This document shows positions 1 to 10,700 of a stretch of 64,000 bases of DNA, one piece after another. Source of the DNA: Diplosphaera chodatii (Eukaryota > Chlorophyta > Trebouxiophyceae > Prasiolales > Stichococcaceae); contig JAALGY010000057.1 of the NCBI GenBank assembly GCA_032358165.1, positions 62,001 to 126,000 on the forward strand. Direction: 5' to 3'. The translations under genes and the position numbers were made by a program. Each line of letters opens with the position of its first letter. Positions within the stretch are counted from its first letter, which is position 1. The notes beneath the pieces were generated by a model. It was not told the DNA's origin. It worked only from the letters and a program-made list of their open reading frames with translations, and made no database searches.

Positions 1-1223
1 GCCAGCAGCCCACGCAAGTCAGGCATCATGCGCAGTGGCAGCTGCAAGAGTTCGAGGCGGCTGAGCGATGGCAGCCGCAGTATGTCCCTTGGGAGAACAC
101 CCAATGGCAGGGGGCATCTGACCAGGCGCAGCGAGTGCAGCTGCTGCAGGTGAGCGGCTGTGCCGACGGTGAAGAGGGCTGCCGGGGGCATGTGGATCAG
201 CTGCAGCGTGCGCAGGTCGAAGAGCCGCCACGTGCAAGCTGTGCTGTCACTGTCATCTATCATGAACAGCTCCGTGCTTGTGCTGGCTGGGGACCAGAGC
301 CGGAGGTGGCGCAGCGCTGCCAGGCTGTACACTGCCGCGAGTTCCTCCGCGTCTGCCACGCATATGTGCAACGCTGTCAGCCGCTGCACCAGCTCGGAAC
401 ACACGAGCGTTTGCAGCAAGTTGCATGGTGGGAATGGCCCGCCGGACAGCCGCAGACGGATGCCGGTGCCTGCTGTCACAGCTACAAGTGCATGCCACAT
501 CTCGGGCACCAGCAGCTGCTGCCGACCCTCTCCCTCCCAGTGAAAATCGAGCGCACTGATGCCTGCGGTATTTGGCAATGAAACACATTGTATGATATAT
601 CATGCATGATAGGCTGCGTGCAGATTTTGTTGTCCTGCTATCCTGTGTTGATGCCAGCATATCTGTGATCAGCATGATCAGCCAGCACATCACAGACAGC
701 CACCTTTCAGCCGCTGCTGAACCCAACTGCAACGCTGAGACACATCTGCGCTGGAGCCAGTCTTTGGCACAGAGAACCCAAGTCTGCCCCATGTGTCTGC
801 CCAGACTGGCCGCGCAAGCAGTCCATGAAACATCTGGGATGTGCTCTGCATCGCCTGGCCACAGTGATGCCGAGCAAGTTGATAGCAGTGTTGGTATGAG
901 GTCCAGCTATAAATAACAGCAGAGTGGAGCTTGAAATGATGTCTTGGCAGGAGGTGACGGCGGCACTTGTCTGCATCAACATGCTGAGGTGCCATGCATC
1001 TTGCATCACATGGGTTGACGGCTCAGCTCAGCCCCACCAGCTTGTCGCGAAGGCTCAGTTTCCCGATGATGCGAGCCCATATGTCATCTGTCAGCAGGTC
1101 CCATGGTGGATGTCGCCAAACAGCGGCATTACTGCCACCGCAACCGCTGTCCACTTCACACTTGCAGTCGACTGACTCCATATCATTTATTGGTCGAGAC
1201 GTTGGCAGCACGCGTTGCGGCAC
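1..1223 (-). CDS. F-box-like/LRR protein, 3' end cut by window edge
   Basis: Three exons read on the minus strand: 1223-1038, 845-704 and 562 to the left edge. Exon 1 starts at an ATG and carries PPWDLLTDDIWARI followed by RDKL, the first half of an F-box-like motif. Exon 2 (142 bp) continues it with MFHGLLARP and DTWGRL. Exon 3 begins GISAL and holds leucine-rich repeats such as LRTLQL, LHSLRL and LSRLELLQLPLRMMPDL. Splice sites are GT-AG and match the paralogues at 3619-5195 and 32282-43821 in position and phase. F-box proteins normally bind Skp1 in an SCF ubiquitin ligase and use the LRRs to bind substrate; that role is inferred from family architecture. The first intron donor is GTGGGG rather than the GTGAGG of the other copies. 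The C-terminus lies outside the window. Confidence 0.72.
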
Positions 1224-1548
1224 TCAGGGCTGCATCTGTCTCCTGCCGGATCATCTCACAGCCACTGATGGATTTGAGATCGTGTATGATTTGGACTTGT
1301 GAGCAGCCAGCTCCTGTGGCAGGGACTTTCTGGCGCCTGTATTTTGAACTTGCGCGTATACGCGGCGGTAAGTGCAAACGCTGAAAGCAGAAATACCATG
1401 TAGAGCCACATTTTTGCAGACATGCTGACATCATGAGATGTTGCAGTCCCACATCGGGCAGTGATCGAGGGTTGAGCATCGGCCAGGTCGGCTGCCTGGC
1501 ACACATCCTGCTTGCACCTCAGCTTAGTATGGTGTAGCAGGCAACGCC
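1224..1548. other. Intergenic gap between divergent units
   Basis: This gap separates the minus-strand F-box/LRR gene from the plus-strand chimeric pseudogene. It should hold the promoter of the former. I see no clear TATA box and no coding frame that matches a family. Confidence 0.4.
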
Positions 1549-1946
1549 ATGAGCGACCGATGCGATTGTGAAAGCTGCCTTGCAGATGGCTGTGAAGACG
1601 CCGCTGCTCCTGACATTCGGCAGGAGGCCAGGCTGTGCTCCGCGCTGCGGGGCGGCTGCACTGGAGCAGTGCGCCGCCGGCTGTCACGCCTGCGTCACGC
1701 TCGAGTGAACCACGTACAATTGGACCACGAGCATCCCATGCTGGCAGGCGCGCAACTGGAAGACCGCAGTAGTGTCAGAGGACCTGATGGCCGCAGTGGG
1801 CCTGCAGGAGCACGTCGAGCCCCACCACCCGATCCGTGACTGCAGAGGTGTCACAGACGGGGGCGCGCTGCGGCGCCTGGCGCGCCTCCTGTGCACGCGC
1901 CGCGCCAGCCAGCGCAGGCTCCTGCTGCTGGGTGCGTCGGCAGCGC
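1549..1946 (+). pseudogene. Decayed first exon of the Cys-rich/U-box family
   Basis: The segment starts MSDRCDCESC and closely follows the first exon of the gene at 7761 (MSNRCDCESC). It shares PDIRQ, SALRGGC, SEDLMAAVGLQEHVEPHH and the closing RLLLLG. Relative to that copy it has a one-base insertion near 1661, which shifts the frame, and a TGA at 1707-1709 where the intact copy has TAC (Tyr). The native frame returns from about 1772 because only one indel is visible. The downstream exons of the family, including the U-box, are absent. Instead the exon runs straight into a ribosomal protein uL22 fragment. Two independent lesions plus truncation make it a pseudogene. Confidence 0.75.
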
Positions 1947-1947
1947 A

Positions 1948-3161
1948 GGCTCTGCTGCACGCGGTTCAAGTCCCGGGAGGCGGCCAATGCGCTAAAGGGC
2001 ATGGAGCTAGGCAAGGCCAAGCGGTAGCTGAAGGACGTCATCGACCACAAGCGCGCGATCCGCTTCCGCAGCTTCTGCGGTGGCGTCGGCTGCACCGCCC
2101 AGGTGAGATGCGCCTGTGTGTTGCTGTTGGTCTACATTCACGGCAAATGCAGAGTGACCCTGTGTCCATGTGGCTGCAGCATCGCATCAGCAGCTGTGAT
2201 GCTGCGGATGGCGTGCATCGATGGAGAGTGCATATCCAGCAGCATGCTGATAAACACTGCTTCTGCACGCATGCAACTCACCAGCTATGCCCCGCCCCTG
2301 CAGGCCAAGTATGAGAACAGCACAAACGGCCAGGCCCGGTGGCCCAAGAAGTCTGCCGTCTTCCTGCTCAACCTGCTCCAGAACGCGGAGAGCAACGCAG
2401 AGGTGGGGTCCTTGCCCATGCTGGACCCATGCTTACTAGCCTGCTGTCTCAAGCAGCTGCTACATCAGGTGCAATCAGTGCTGATGCTCATAGTTGCTCG
2501 AGCTTCTTCAGTGTGAACTTGGACACGACAGCTTTACAGTACTCTTCGCTGATGGAGTTGTGCCGGTCGAGTGCAGGTGAAGGGCCTGGACGTGGATGTG
2601 CTGGAGATCAGCCACATCCAGGTCAACATGGCACAGAAGCAGCGCCGGCGCACGTACCGCGCCCACGGCCGCATCAACCGTGAGTCAGCATTCGGCCCTG
2701 TGCCCGCCCCAGCCGCTTGCCTCTTTCACAGGCTACTGATGTATGCTGCATGATATACAACTGTCACACGACTGATCATGCTCGCATGACTCACTTCCAA
2801 GCTGCTTGCATCACAGCCGTAAGATCAGCACTGCAAGGTCGTCGGTCAATCCGGCTGACAGCGCATCTGCATCTGTTCTGCAGCACACAGATTGAGCACA
2901 TCACCTCCGCTCATACCTGCTTCGCTCCTTGCGTGCAGCGCACATGTTGTGCGCGATCAGCTCGGCTGACAGTCCTCGTGATTCCGCCCTGCAGCGTACA
3001 TGTCGTGCCCGTGCCACATCGAGCTGACGCTGAGCGAGAAGGGCGCCGGCAACGTGAAGGCGGAGCCCGAGGACAGGCAGAAGCGGCTGACCAAGGTGCA
3101 GGCGGCGCGCGCGCTGCGCGGCTCCGGCGCCGGCACCCAGCAGGAGGTCGCCACCGCCTGA
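1948..3161 (+). pseudogene. RPL17: 5'-truncated ribosomal protein uL22 (RPL17) pseudogene with introns
   Basis: Four exons can be read: about 1948-2102, 2304-2402, 2577-2679 and 2995-3161. They encode REAANALKGMELGKAKR, then [56 protein letters not shown] and PYMSCPCHIELTL, the signature of cytosolic large-subunit protein uL22 (L17e). The first about 35 residues of the usual protein are missing. The codon after KAKR, a Tyr in this family, is TAG at 2025-2027. The introns have good GT-AG ends, so this is a DNA-level duplicate rather than a retrocopy. A functional copy must exist elsewhere in the genome. The 5' side joins a fragment of another gene at about 1936-1947. Confidence 0.85.
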
Positions 3162-3618
3162 GGCTGAGCTGGACCGAGGTCTAGCAGCTGCAGCGCAGCC
3201 GGGGCTGCTGCCACTGTAAGCTGCTGTGCGTCAGCCTGTTGTGCAGTGCTACGCTCAAACCACTGCCGAGAACTCGAGGCAGACAGAAACTGCAGAGGCC
3301 ACGACATCGGCAGTAGGCAGAGGACAGGTGGATAAAGATGTGTGATTGCAGCTTGCTGCTTGTGTCCGGCCCTGCCTTGGTTTGAAGGGTCAATGTTCAT
3401 GTGGGACATTCAGCAGGCTGTCGGTTGCATAGTCACAATTTGATTCTCACGATTGTCCTGTGCACGTTCGAAAATTTGTGTGCCATATATATATATATAC
3501 ACCGTATGTAGTACATGGCATGTGACCCCACAGCTGCAATACACGCACATCGACGGTCTCTTCGATGTAGTGCTGATGCAGGCAAAGCCTGATGAGGCAA
3601 CCACTTCTACACAAACAC
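3162..3618. other. Intergenic gap with a TA microsatellite
   Basis: Convergent gap between the uL22 pseudogene and the minus-strand F-box/LRR gene. A TGTAA at 3215-3219, a common green-algal poly(A) signal, lies about 55 bases after the pseudogene stop. A TA run sits at 3485-3499. No coding frame stands out. Confidence 0.45.
3485..3499. repeat. TA dinucleotide microsatellite
   Basis: An uninterrupted AT/TA run in the gap between two convergent genes. Confidence 0.9.
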
Positions 3619-5195
3619 CTACCAGTCGTCATCAAGCCACTCGCCAACAAACACCGTTATATCCTCCATGACAAATCTAAAATAGTTTGCAGCTGGCTCA
3701 AAGCTGCAGCGGTCGCGCATCTGCAGCTGCAATGTTGCAGCCCAGGCAGCACCCTCATTGCATACCAAATGGTCCAGGCACAGCACTCGCAGGTGTGGCA
3801 AGCGCTGAATCGCCTCCGCACACTCCTTTGTGTCTACTGGGATCCCCCATAGGACTGCCTCTCGCAGCCCCATGGCACCTCCAAGCGGGTTGACCCTCAA
3901 CGCAGCCTTCAACTCGATGCTACACTCTGCCTCACTGGCATCTAAATCTAGCCCCTGGATGCACATGACCAGCACTTGCAGCGCTGGTAGCCTGCGTAGA
4001 TCGGGCATCATGGCAAGCGGGAGCTCCATAAGCACAAGTCGGCTGAGAGACGCCAACCGGAGCACCTCCGATGGGAGGACACCACCCACCAAGGGGCAGG
4101 ATTCCAAGCGCAACGAGTGCAGCTGCTGCAGGCATGCAGCTGTGCCAGGGGAGAAGAAGACTGCTGGGTTTATCTGCAGCAGCCGCAGGGTGCGCAGCTT
4201 GAAGAGCTGGCAGTCGAGTGCTGCGCCGCCAACATCAGCATTAAGCAGCTGCATGTCAACGTCAGCATCTGGCCTGATCTGCAGGTGGTGCAGCGCTGCG
4301 AAGCTGTGCACGACTGTGATGTCAGCAACAGCTGTCACAGCGATGTCCAGCGCTGTCAGCCGCTGCACCAGCTCGGTCTGTATGGGTGGCTGCAGCATCG
4401 CCATGGGTACGGGTCTAAAGCCTGACAGCCGCAGGCGGATGTCAGTGCTGGCTGTTGACGCCACAAGCGCATGCCACATCCTCTGCATGTTTCGCTGCTG
4501 CTGATTGTTGGCAGGCTGGTACACATAGCGCAGCGCGCTGATGCCTGCAGCAAATCAAGCCAAGTGAGCCTGCTCATTTCTGACAAAGTCGTGTGCCGCA
4601 TGAATGCTCCATTAGCAAGGCTAGCTAATGTTTTATGCGCAGGTAGTGTCTGGATATACAACAACCGACCTCGGCGCCGCTGCTGCACCCATCCGCTTAT
4701 GTGCTGTACATCGTCACTGGATTTGACGGAGGGTGAGAAGTATTCAAGTCTGCCCCATGTGGCTGCTGTGATCGGTGTTTCAAGTAACTCTCGAAAGCGC
4801 CGAGAGGTGCGCTGCAAGGCCTACAGATACAGCAGTTGAGGAGGTGAGAGCATTGCCACATGCATGGCGGCAGGTGTCTGGCCAACCCAAGCGCAATGCA
4901 ACTGGCAACTGCGCCGCGTGCGTGTGCCTACATGGTGCGTTCATGGCTGCATGTGTGAGGAGCAGCATGCATGCAAAGACATATATGTTGCACGTATGAA
5001 GCATGGCGTCTGTCAGGTCACTTCGAAGGATCGCTGCAGCCTCACCAGCTTGTCACGAAATTTAGCGACCTGCCCAATTATGCGTGCCCACACGTCGTCT
5101 GTTAACACGTCCCACGGCGGACACTGCTGCTCTGAGGCATCAGTTTCGTAGCCGCTTGAGGGGTCCACTGCAAACTCACTGCAGCTGGACATCAT
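3619..5195 (-). CDS. F-box-like/LRR protein, complete
   Basis: Three exons on the minus strand: 5195-5046, 4811-4670 and 4544-3619. I chose the ATG pair at 5195-5190 (MMSSCSEF) because paralogues have short N-termini; the frame stays open upstream to 5453, so a longer start is possible. Exon 1 has PPWDVLTDDVWARI and FRDKL, and exon 2 (142 bp) continues with SRRFRELLETP and TWGRLEYF. Joined at a phase-0 intron these give the F-box pattern (L..D.W..I...L...DKL....CRRF..LL..P....W). Exon 3 encodes LRRs (LHSLRLESCPL, RLASLSRLVLMELPL, MMPDLRRLPALQVL) and ends EWLDDDW-stop, close to the family ending. Probable role: SCF ubiquitin-ligase adaptor (inferred). No lesions are visible, so the copy looks intact. 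Confidence 0.78.
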
Positions 5196-5876
5196 ACGTA
5201 TCCTGCTTCTTTCCAAAATGTGACCCTGCCGGTGGACTGCCATCCCAGCCAGTGCTCGATTGGCTTCGTTATCAGCGGGTAGGTGCAGGACGCTGATCAT
5301 GCACGGTGTCGGTTCGTGCACATGAAGTGAACGCCACTGACTGGGACTGTCACGCCACATATTCCGCCACGTGAGGCCACGCAGGCAGGGCTCAAGGGTG
5401 GATTTATTATTTCCCAGGATCACAGCTGTCACTGTCAGACATACAGATGACATTAATCAACAGCTGCCCTTCTTGCAAGAGGCATGTTGCAGCAGTGTAG
5501 GACTTTGCGGACTATGCGATGCAGCAGGCGAAGGCACGCATGCATGCGGCTTTGCAGTTGCAAGCCCTGCTGTGAACTAACTGTAGTTGCTATATGTACA
5601 TTGCATTGGCGGCGGTTCACTTCTCATGTGAGAGGGTTGGACCTGTTCTGCACAGCACACATTGATGCCCACCGTTCGCAGCTAACTTCACACACCCACC
5701 TATGTGACTGGTGCCAGCATGCACGACAGCAAGGCTCAAGAACATGCATTTGTGCGATGCTATTCGAGGTTGACATGTAGTGGTGTCGACACGACCGTCT
5801 CTTCACAAGGGCGACGAAGCAGCACACACAACAGTATGCAGGGCTCTGACGCAGGGTTTGACGAAGCAGGCTGGCT
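5196..5876. other. No gene recognised
   Basis: Sequence upstream of the minus-strand F-box/LRR gene. It should include that gene's promoter and 5' leader. I see no family match and no strong promoter motif. Confidence 0.35.
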
Positions 5877-6596
5877 ATGGGTGCAGTAGCAGCTATGATT
5901 GCCAATGTGACATCGGGTGTCACCATCGCACGCGCTTGCTGCACGCCTCAAGGAGACTGTATCCGAGGTTGCGAGGCAGCTGCGCCTCCTCAATGGCAGC
6001 ACCCTAGCGCTGTGACATCACCAGCACGGCCATTGCTCAGTAGCGCCACTGCTGCTGGAGCCACTACCGCCAGTGGTCGTGACATAGTCGACCCTCCTTC
6101 ACACATCCATGTACCAGCAGAGTTGGAGACTTTCAGTCAAGCACTGCAGGACCTGCAGTCAAGCACTGCTAACAGGATGTGGTGTGTGGCATCCACACGC
6201 AGCTTTATAGACGGCCACACCCGAGACACGCACCCATCCTTGTGGAAGTCGGCTGCAGCGGCGGCACTGTGCCGCATCACCACCTTCACATACACAGTGT
6301 ACTGTATGCCTGCTGCTGACATGCTGCACCAACCCAAGACGGCCGTAAGCATGGTTCTTGACGCCAGGAGTAAGGCAGCAACAGCTCACCTGCAGATGAT
6401 ACCAGCGGCATCTCCTCCAGGTGGACTGGCATATGTCTACCAGAACGTCACAGAGCCGCCTGCGGCGCACAGCAACGGCCGTCTGACAGCTTCAACAGTG
6501 GCTGACACTGATTCACATCACAGTACATCGCTGGCAGTTGCAATCAGCTCTGGCAGCTGGGCTGGCTCTGCCATGTACAGAGCAGAGTCTGACTAG
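5877..6596 (+). CDS. Hypothetical open frame, unrecognised
   Basis: An ATG-initiated frame of 239 codons with no in-frame stop. The predicted protein is Ala/Ser/Thr-rich and has no motif I recognise. A short stretch (PAELETFSQALQDLQ) could form a helix. There is no paralogue in the window and no clear splice context. In DNA of this composition open frames of this length arise by chance, so this may not be a gene. It could also be one exon of a larger unit or decayed transposon sequence. Confidence 0.25.
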   Translation: MGAVAAMIANVTSGVTIARACCTPQGDCIRGCEAAAPPQWQHPSAVTSPARPLLSSATAAGATTASGRDIVDPPSHIHVPAELETFSQALQDLQSSTANRMWCVASTRSFIDGHTRDTHPSLWKSAAAAALCRITTFTYTVYCMPAADMLHQPKTAVSMVLDARSKAATAHLQMIPAASPPGGLAYVYQNVTEPPAAHSNGRLTASTVADTDSHHSTSLAVAISSGSWAGSAMYRAESD

Positions 6597-7737
6597 ACAT
6601 ATGATGGTACTTCCTGCCTGACATGATCACAGGCGAGATGCCCTTGTCATACTGCAAAGGCGCTTGCCTGATGACTGCAATCACTGCCTTGGATGCCGGC
6701 AACGTCGGAAGTAATGAGCGCTTGGCTGGCCCTCGCTTCCCCACCAAGTCAGCAGCTCGTGACCAACAGTAGCTGCCTGAACGCCTGCTTCTGCGCCTTG
6801 TGGACTGGTCTATCCCTGCAGCACCACAAGCGCTGTCGAAATGCAAGAGCTGCAGCAGCTGATGGACTGATTGCTGCAATGCATGAGGACAAAGGATACG
6901 AGGAGCATGCTTGCCCCAGAGCACAACGAGCATCTGTGCCTAGGTACCTGAACGATACATCCTGAGAGTGACAAATGGCTGAGGTGTGGGGGTGCTGCAG
7001 CCGCAGAGTAGCACACGCAGGCTGCGCATCGCGGCAGCAGCCCATCACCCCTGACGCCAGGCGAATGCAATGTCTTGGGTTGCAGCAAATAGTTACGTCG
7101 TAGGGACCGCAATATAAAAGCGCACAGCCGAAGTGCTGCAGTAATCGCAAGTTCACTGCAAGATGCATGGGCCGTAGTGTAAAACATTGGCCCACCTGCG
7201 ATTCTCAAGGTACCAATGGAGGCTGCGATCGTCAAGGTACCAGTGGAGCCTGACGCCTCACCACCTGGGGACTGTTTGGTGCACTCCTTCGAACATGAGT
7301 TCATCACCGCGACAGCCATGAGCCAGCTGCCAACATCAACTTCGCTGCATGCATGGGCGCCCAGCAACATGCATGGGCTTGCCCCCAGATCATCCGATGT
7401 GAGATCATCTTCAGGCCTTACAAGCATATGCAACATGAACCAGCATATGGAGCAGCACACGTGTCTGAGACCTCCGTCTGGCTCCCTCATGTTGGGGCGT
7501 GTAGTCAACCCCTTCACTTACCCATATCTGGTCCTTTTGCCGAATTGATGCTGGTCGTCGTTGCAATATATGCCAGCATCTACTGACAGTTGCAAACGCT
7601 ACAGTATGCATCAATGCGCAATGTTCCCAATGTTGGCCTGAAATGGTGGTGACCATGGTCAGATGTTGAAGACCTACTTCAGTATGAAGCAAGTCGAATC
7701 TCAAATGCTAGGCACCTATCTTGCTTGCACATCATCC
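6597..7737. other. Gene-poor stretch before the first U-box gene
   Basis: No reading frame on either strand matches a known family or a paralogue here. A TATAAA lies at 7113-7118 but is more than 600 bases from the first recognisable exon of the downstream gene. A non-conserved first exon of that gene could be hidden here. Confidence 0.35.
7113..7118 (+). promoter_or_regulatory. Possible TATA box
   Basis: TATAAA in an A/T-rich pocket of an otherwise GC-rich gap, upstream of the U-box gene that begins near 7761. No transcription start is known. Assignment rests on the motif alone. Confidence 0.2.
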
Positions 7738-7760
7738 AGCATGGCGTAGCACACGACGCC

Positions 7761-10700
7761 ATGAGCAACCGGTGCGACTGCGAAAGCTGCCTAGCTGACC
7801 GCTGGGAGGACGCCTCTGCTCCTGACATTCGGCAGGATGCCTGGCTGCGCTCCGCGCTGCGGGGCGGCTGCGCGGAGCAGTGCGCCGCCGGCTGCCACGC
7901 CTGCATCGGGCTTGAGTACACCACGTACAACCGGACCGAAGCGACCATCCCAGGCTGGGAGGGGCGCAACTGGAAGACTGCGGTGGTGTCAGAGGACTTG
8001 ATGGCCGCAGTGGGCCTGCAGGAGCACGTGGAGCCCCACCACCCGATCCGTGACTGCAGAGACGTCACAGACGTGGGCGCGCTGCGGCGCTTGGCGCGCC
8101 TCCTGCGCCAGAGCCCCGCCAGCCAGCGCAAGCTCCTGCTGCTGGGTGCGCCGAGGCTGTGCGGGATGCAACGCAGTGCAGCTGTATTATGCAAGTTATG
8201 ATACCCTAGCCCTGGCGTGGCGTGTGCAACTGAGCGTTTCCTCACATCGTCTTGCTGCCTACAGGCGTATGCAACCACCTGAGCCTCTACCCTGATGCGG
8301 CTGCCAGCTCACGCCTAAGGTGTGGCTGTGTCTGATGGCCGGCATGTCACGAACGTCCTAGCAATCCTTTGAAAGCGATGTGTTAGACATGATCAACGCT
8401 GCTTTGGTGGATCGTCTGCTGATATCTCTTGCTTTCATGCCATTTGTAGGCAGGCCGGCATCTCTGGTGTCCTGCTCGAAATCATCAAGGCAGGCCCCAG
8501 ACTTGCTGCCAATGAGGAGCCACAGCAGCCTGACCATGAGACACGCTCAGAGGTGCGCAGTGAAATCATCAGATAATGTCGCAGGCCGGTCTGGGGAACA
8601 TCATCGCACAGGGTGCGACACGTTGGGCGTGTATTTTAAACACTGACTCACATTGGCCCTCGCCACTGTAGGACGACATGCGCTTCCGGCGCGAGATGAC
8701 GAGCCTTGTCTGGGTGCTGGCCGTGGCAACTGCCGGGAATCTGGTGGCCGTCAGAAAAGACAAGAGAGCCGCAGTGGGGTCTATGGAGTATGCCCGCAGC
8801 CTAAAAGGGGTGCGTCTGCTTGTAGTGTTGGCAGTGATCGAAGCCCTGTAATGCCGTGTCCATGGCTGGCAATCACTCCACAGTGGGTTTGATGTGCATG
8901 CGCTGATCTCTGTCCAAACCTGCAGATGCTATGCACAGCTGCTCAGCTGCCACAGCTGAATGACTTTGAGGTGTTTGTGATCGCTATAACATATTCCAAG
9001 ACTTGCGTGGCTGTGGGCGATGATCCTAAGATCCTGGGTCTGTTCCCAGGTGCGTGCATCTGCTACCTGACCTCTGCTATCAGCCCTTGACCGTTCTGTG
9101 CTAGAGCACAAGTGTCTGTGCGTCCAAACAGACTACCCAGGCTGTACTATCTGCAAACTTCCAGCTCTGTCTGAGTGCAGCAAAGCGAAGTGGAAGCCGT
9201 GCTCCTGACCGCCCTGGTGTAGACAAAGAGAATGTGCCATGCCAACGCCAAGGTGTGACGAAGCAGTGCTTCGCATGTGGGATACACATTCAGTATGACA
9301 TCGCAGCTGTCAAGGGGCTGCATTCGCATGGCCTCAGTCCCATTTGTCAATGGCTTACCACACGCTCGCGGGGTGCTGCAGGGCGAGCTGCTGCAGCTGC
9401 GGCGAGGCGCGTCCAGCAGAGCGCAGGTCCTCAGCAGCAGCCCCCTCCGCAGCAGCAGAAGGCGGCCCGGAAGCAGAGCAAGGCCACCCCGCAGCAGGAG
9501 GCGCCCACCCCACAGCAGGGCTCTGGTGCGGCCGACGCAGCGGCGCAGCGGGAGGCGGACGTCCGCTGGCGGGATGTCACGGCCCCGCTGATGGGCTGGA
9601 CGCGCACCCAGCAGGAGAGGATGAATGTAGGCCTCTCACTTGACATTTATGTTGCGGAGTAGATGTATTCAGAACGCCCATGGACACATGAGGATCCTGC
9701 CCAAAAGGATGGCAGCTCAGAACATGGCGGTCCAGCAAGTGTTCTGCCATCATGAATGACGCTGAGCATCGTTGGTTTCTGAGTGCAGATTATGGCACTT
9801 GACAAAGTCATGGTGAAGTCGGAGAGCGTGCAGAGAGCCATCGAGAGTGCGCCACCATCGCAGACATATGACCTTGCTCAGCAGCTGGGCATGCTCGCCT
9901 TCAATGTGAGTACCCATGCGGATGATGGTGTGCAAACATCTCGTCTGTCGAGCAGTCGACTGCATGGAAAACTGCATGCGAGTGTTGTGAGCCGCACCAC
10001 ACAATCAGGCACGGATCGCACTGGTTGCTGCGACTGCAAGGTGGTGGACGTGTCATATTGTCACGTTTTGCAGCACTGCGACGTTCCCGACATCGAGAAG
10101 ATCGCTGAGCGGTCGCTGGACGTGTTGTATCGGAAAGCCGCTCGACAGGCGACTGGCAGTGGAGGCGGCTCCGCATCATCCTCCACAAATCATCAGCAGC
10201 CCATCTCGCAGCGTGCTCGCACGGAGGAGGTTGCCACCAAGCTGGTGCAGCTCGCACGCACCGGAGAAGAGGCAGCGAGGGCAAGTTCCTCATCAGCTCT
10301 CGCTTACTGTGATGCAAATATGGTGTTCGTCCTGCTTGCGGGGTTGTCCCTGGATCTGGAGCAGGGATTGCCTGGTTCTTATGGTGGGGCAGGTGTATGC
10401 TGTGATCATCCGGCTGACTAGGGCATCCTGGTCAGTCGTCCTGTGGGTCTGCTGGTCGCATGCAAGCATACACTGGCTTGCGATAGACTGGGCTGCTGCA
10501 TGGTCCCCTGACTAGCCCCAGTGGCGCAGGGTCTGGCAGCCATTTCTGTGTATGCACCCGCTGGCTGCCTGTACGCGCACGCGTGCACACACTGACAGTG
10601 TATCTGATGCAGCTGTTGCCCACAGAGCTAGCTAGCAGAGGCACAGGAGCGCTTGCTAAAACTTTAGGTATCCTGGTGCAGGTGGTGGTGCTGCAGTCGC

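Noticed and set aside
907..914. TATAAATA as promoter of the left F-box/LRR gene
   Set aside because: It lies inside that gene, in intron 1, and cannot serve its start at 1223.
5877..6596. 239-codon frame as a confident new gene
   Set aside because: No motif, no paralogue and no splice context. Chance open frames of this size are common here, so I list it only as a low-confidence hypothetical.
6810..7517. Long minus-strand frame in the gene-poor stretch
   Set aside because: The translation has no recognisable family, an irregular composition and no matching paralogue. Probably chance.
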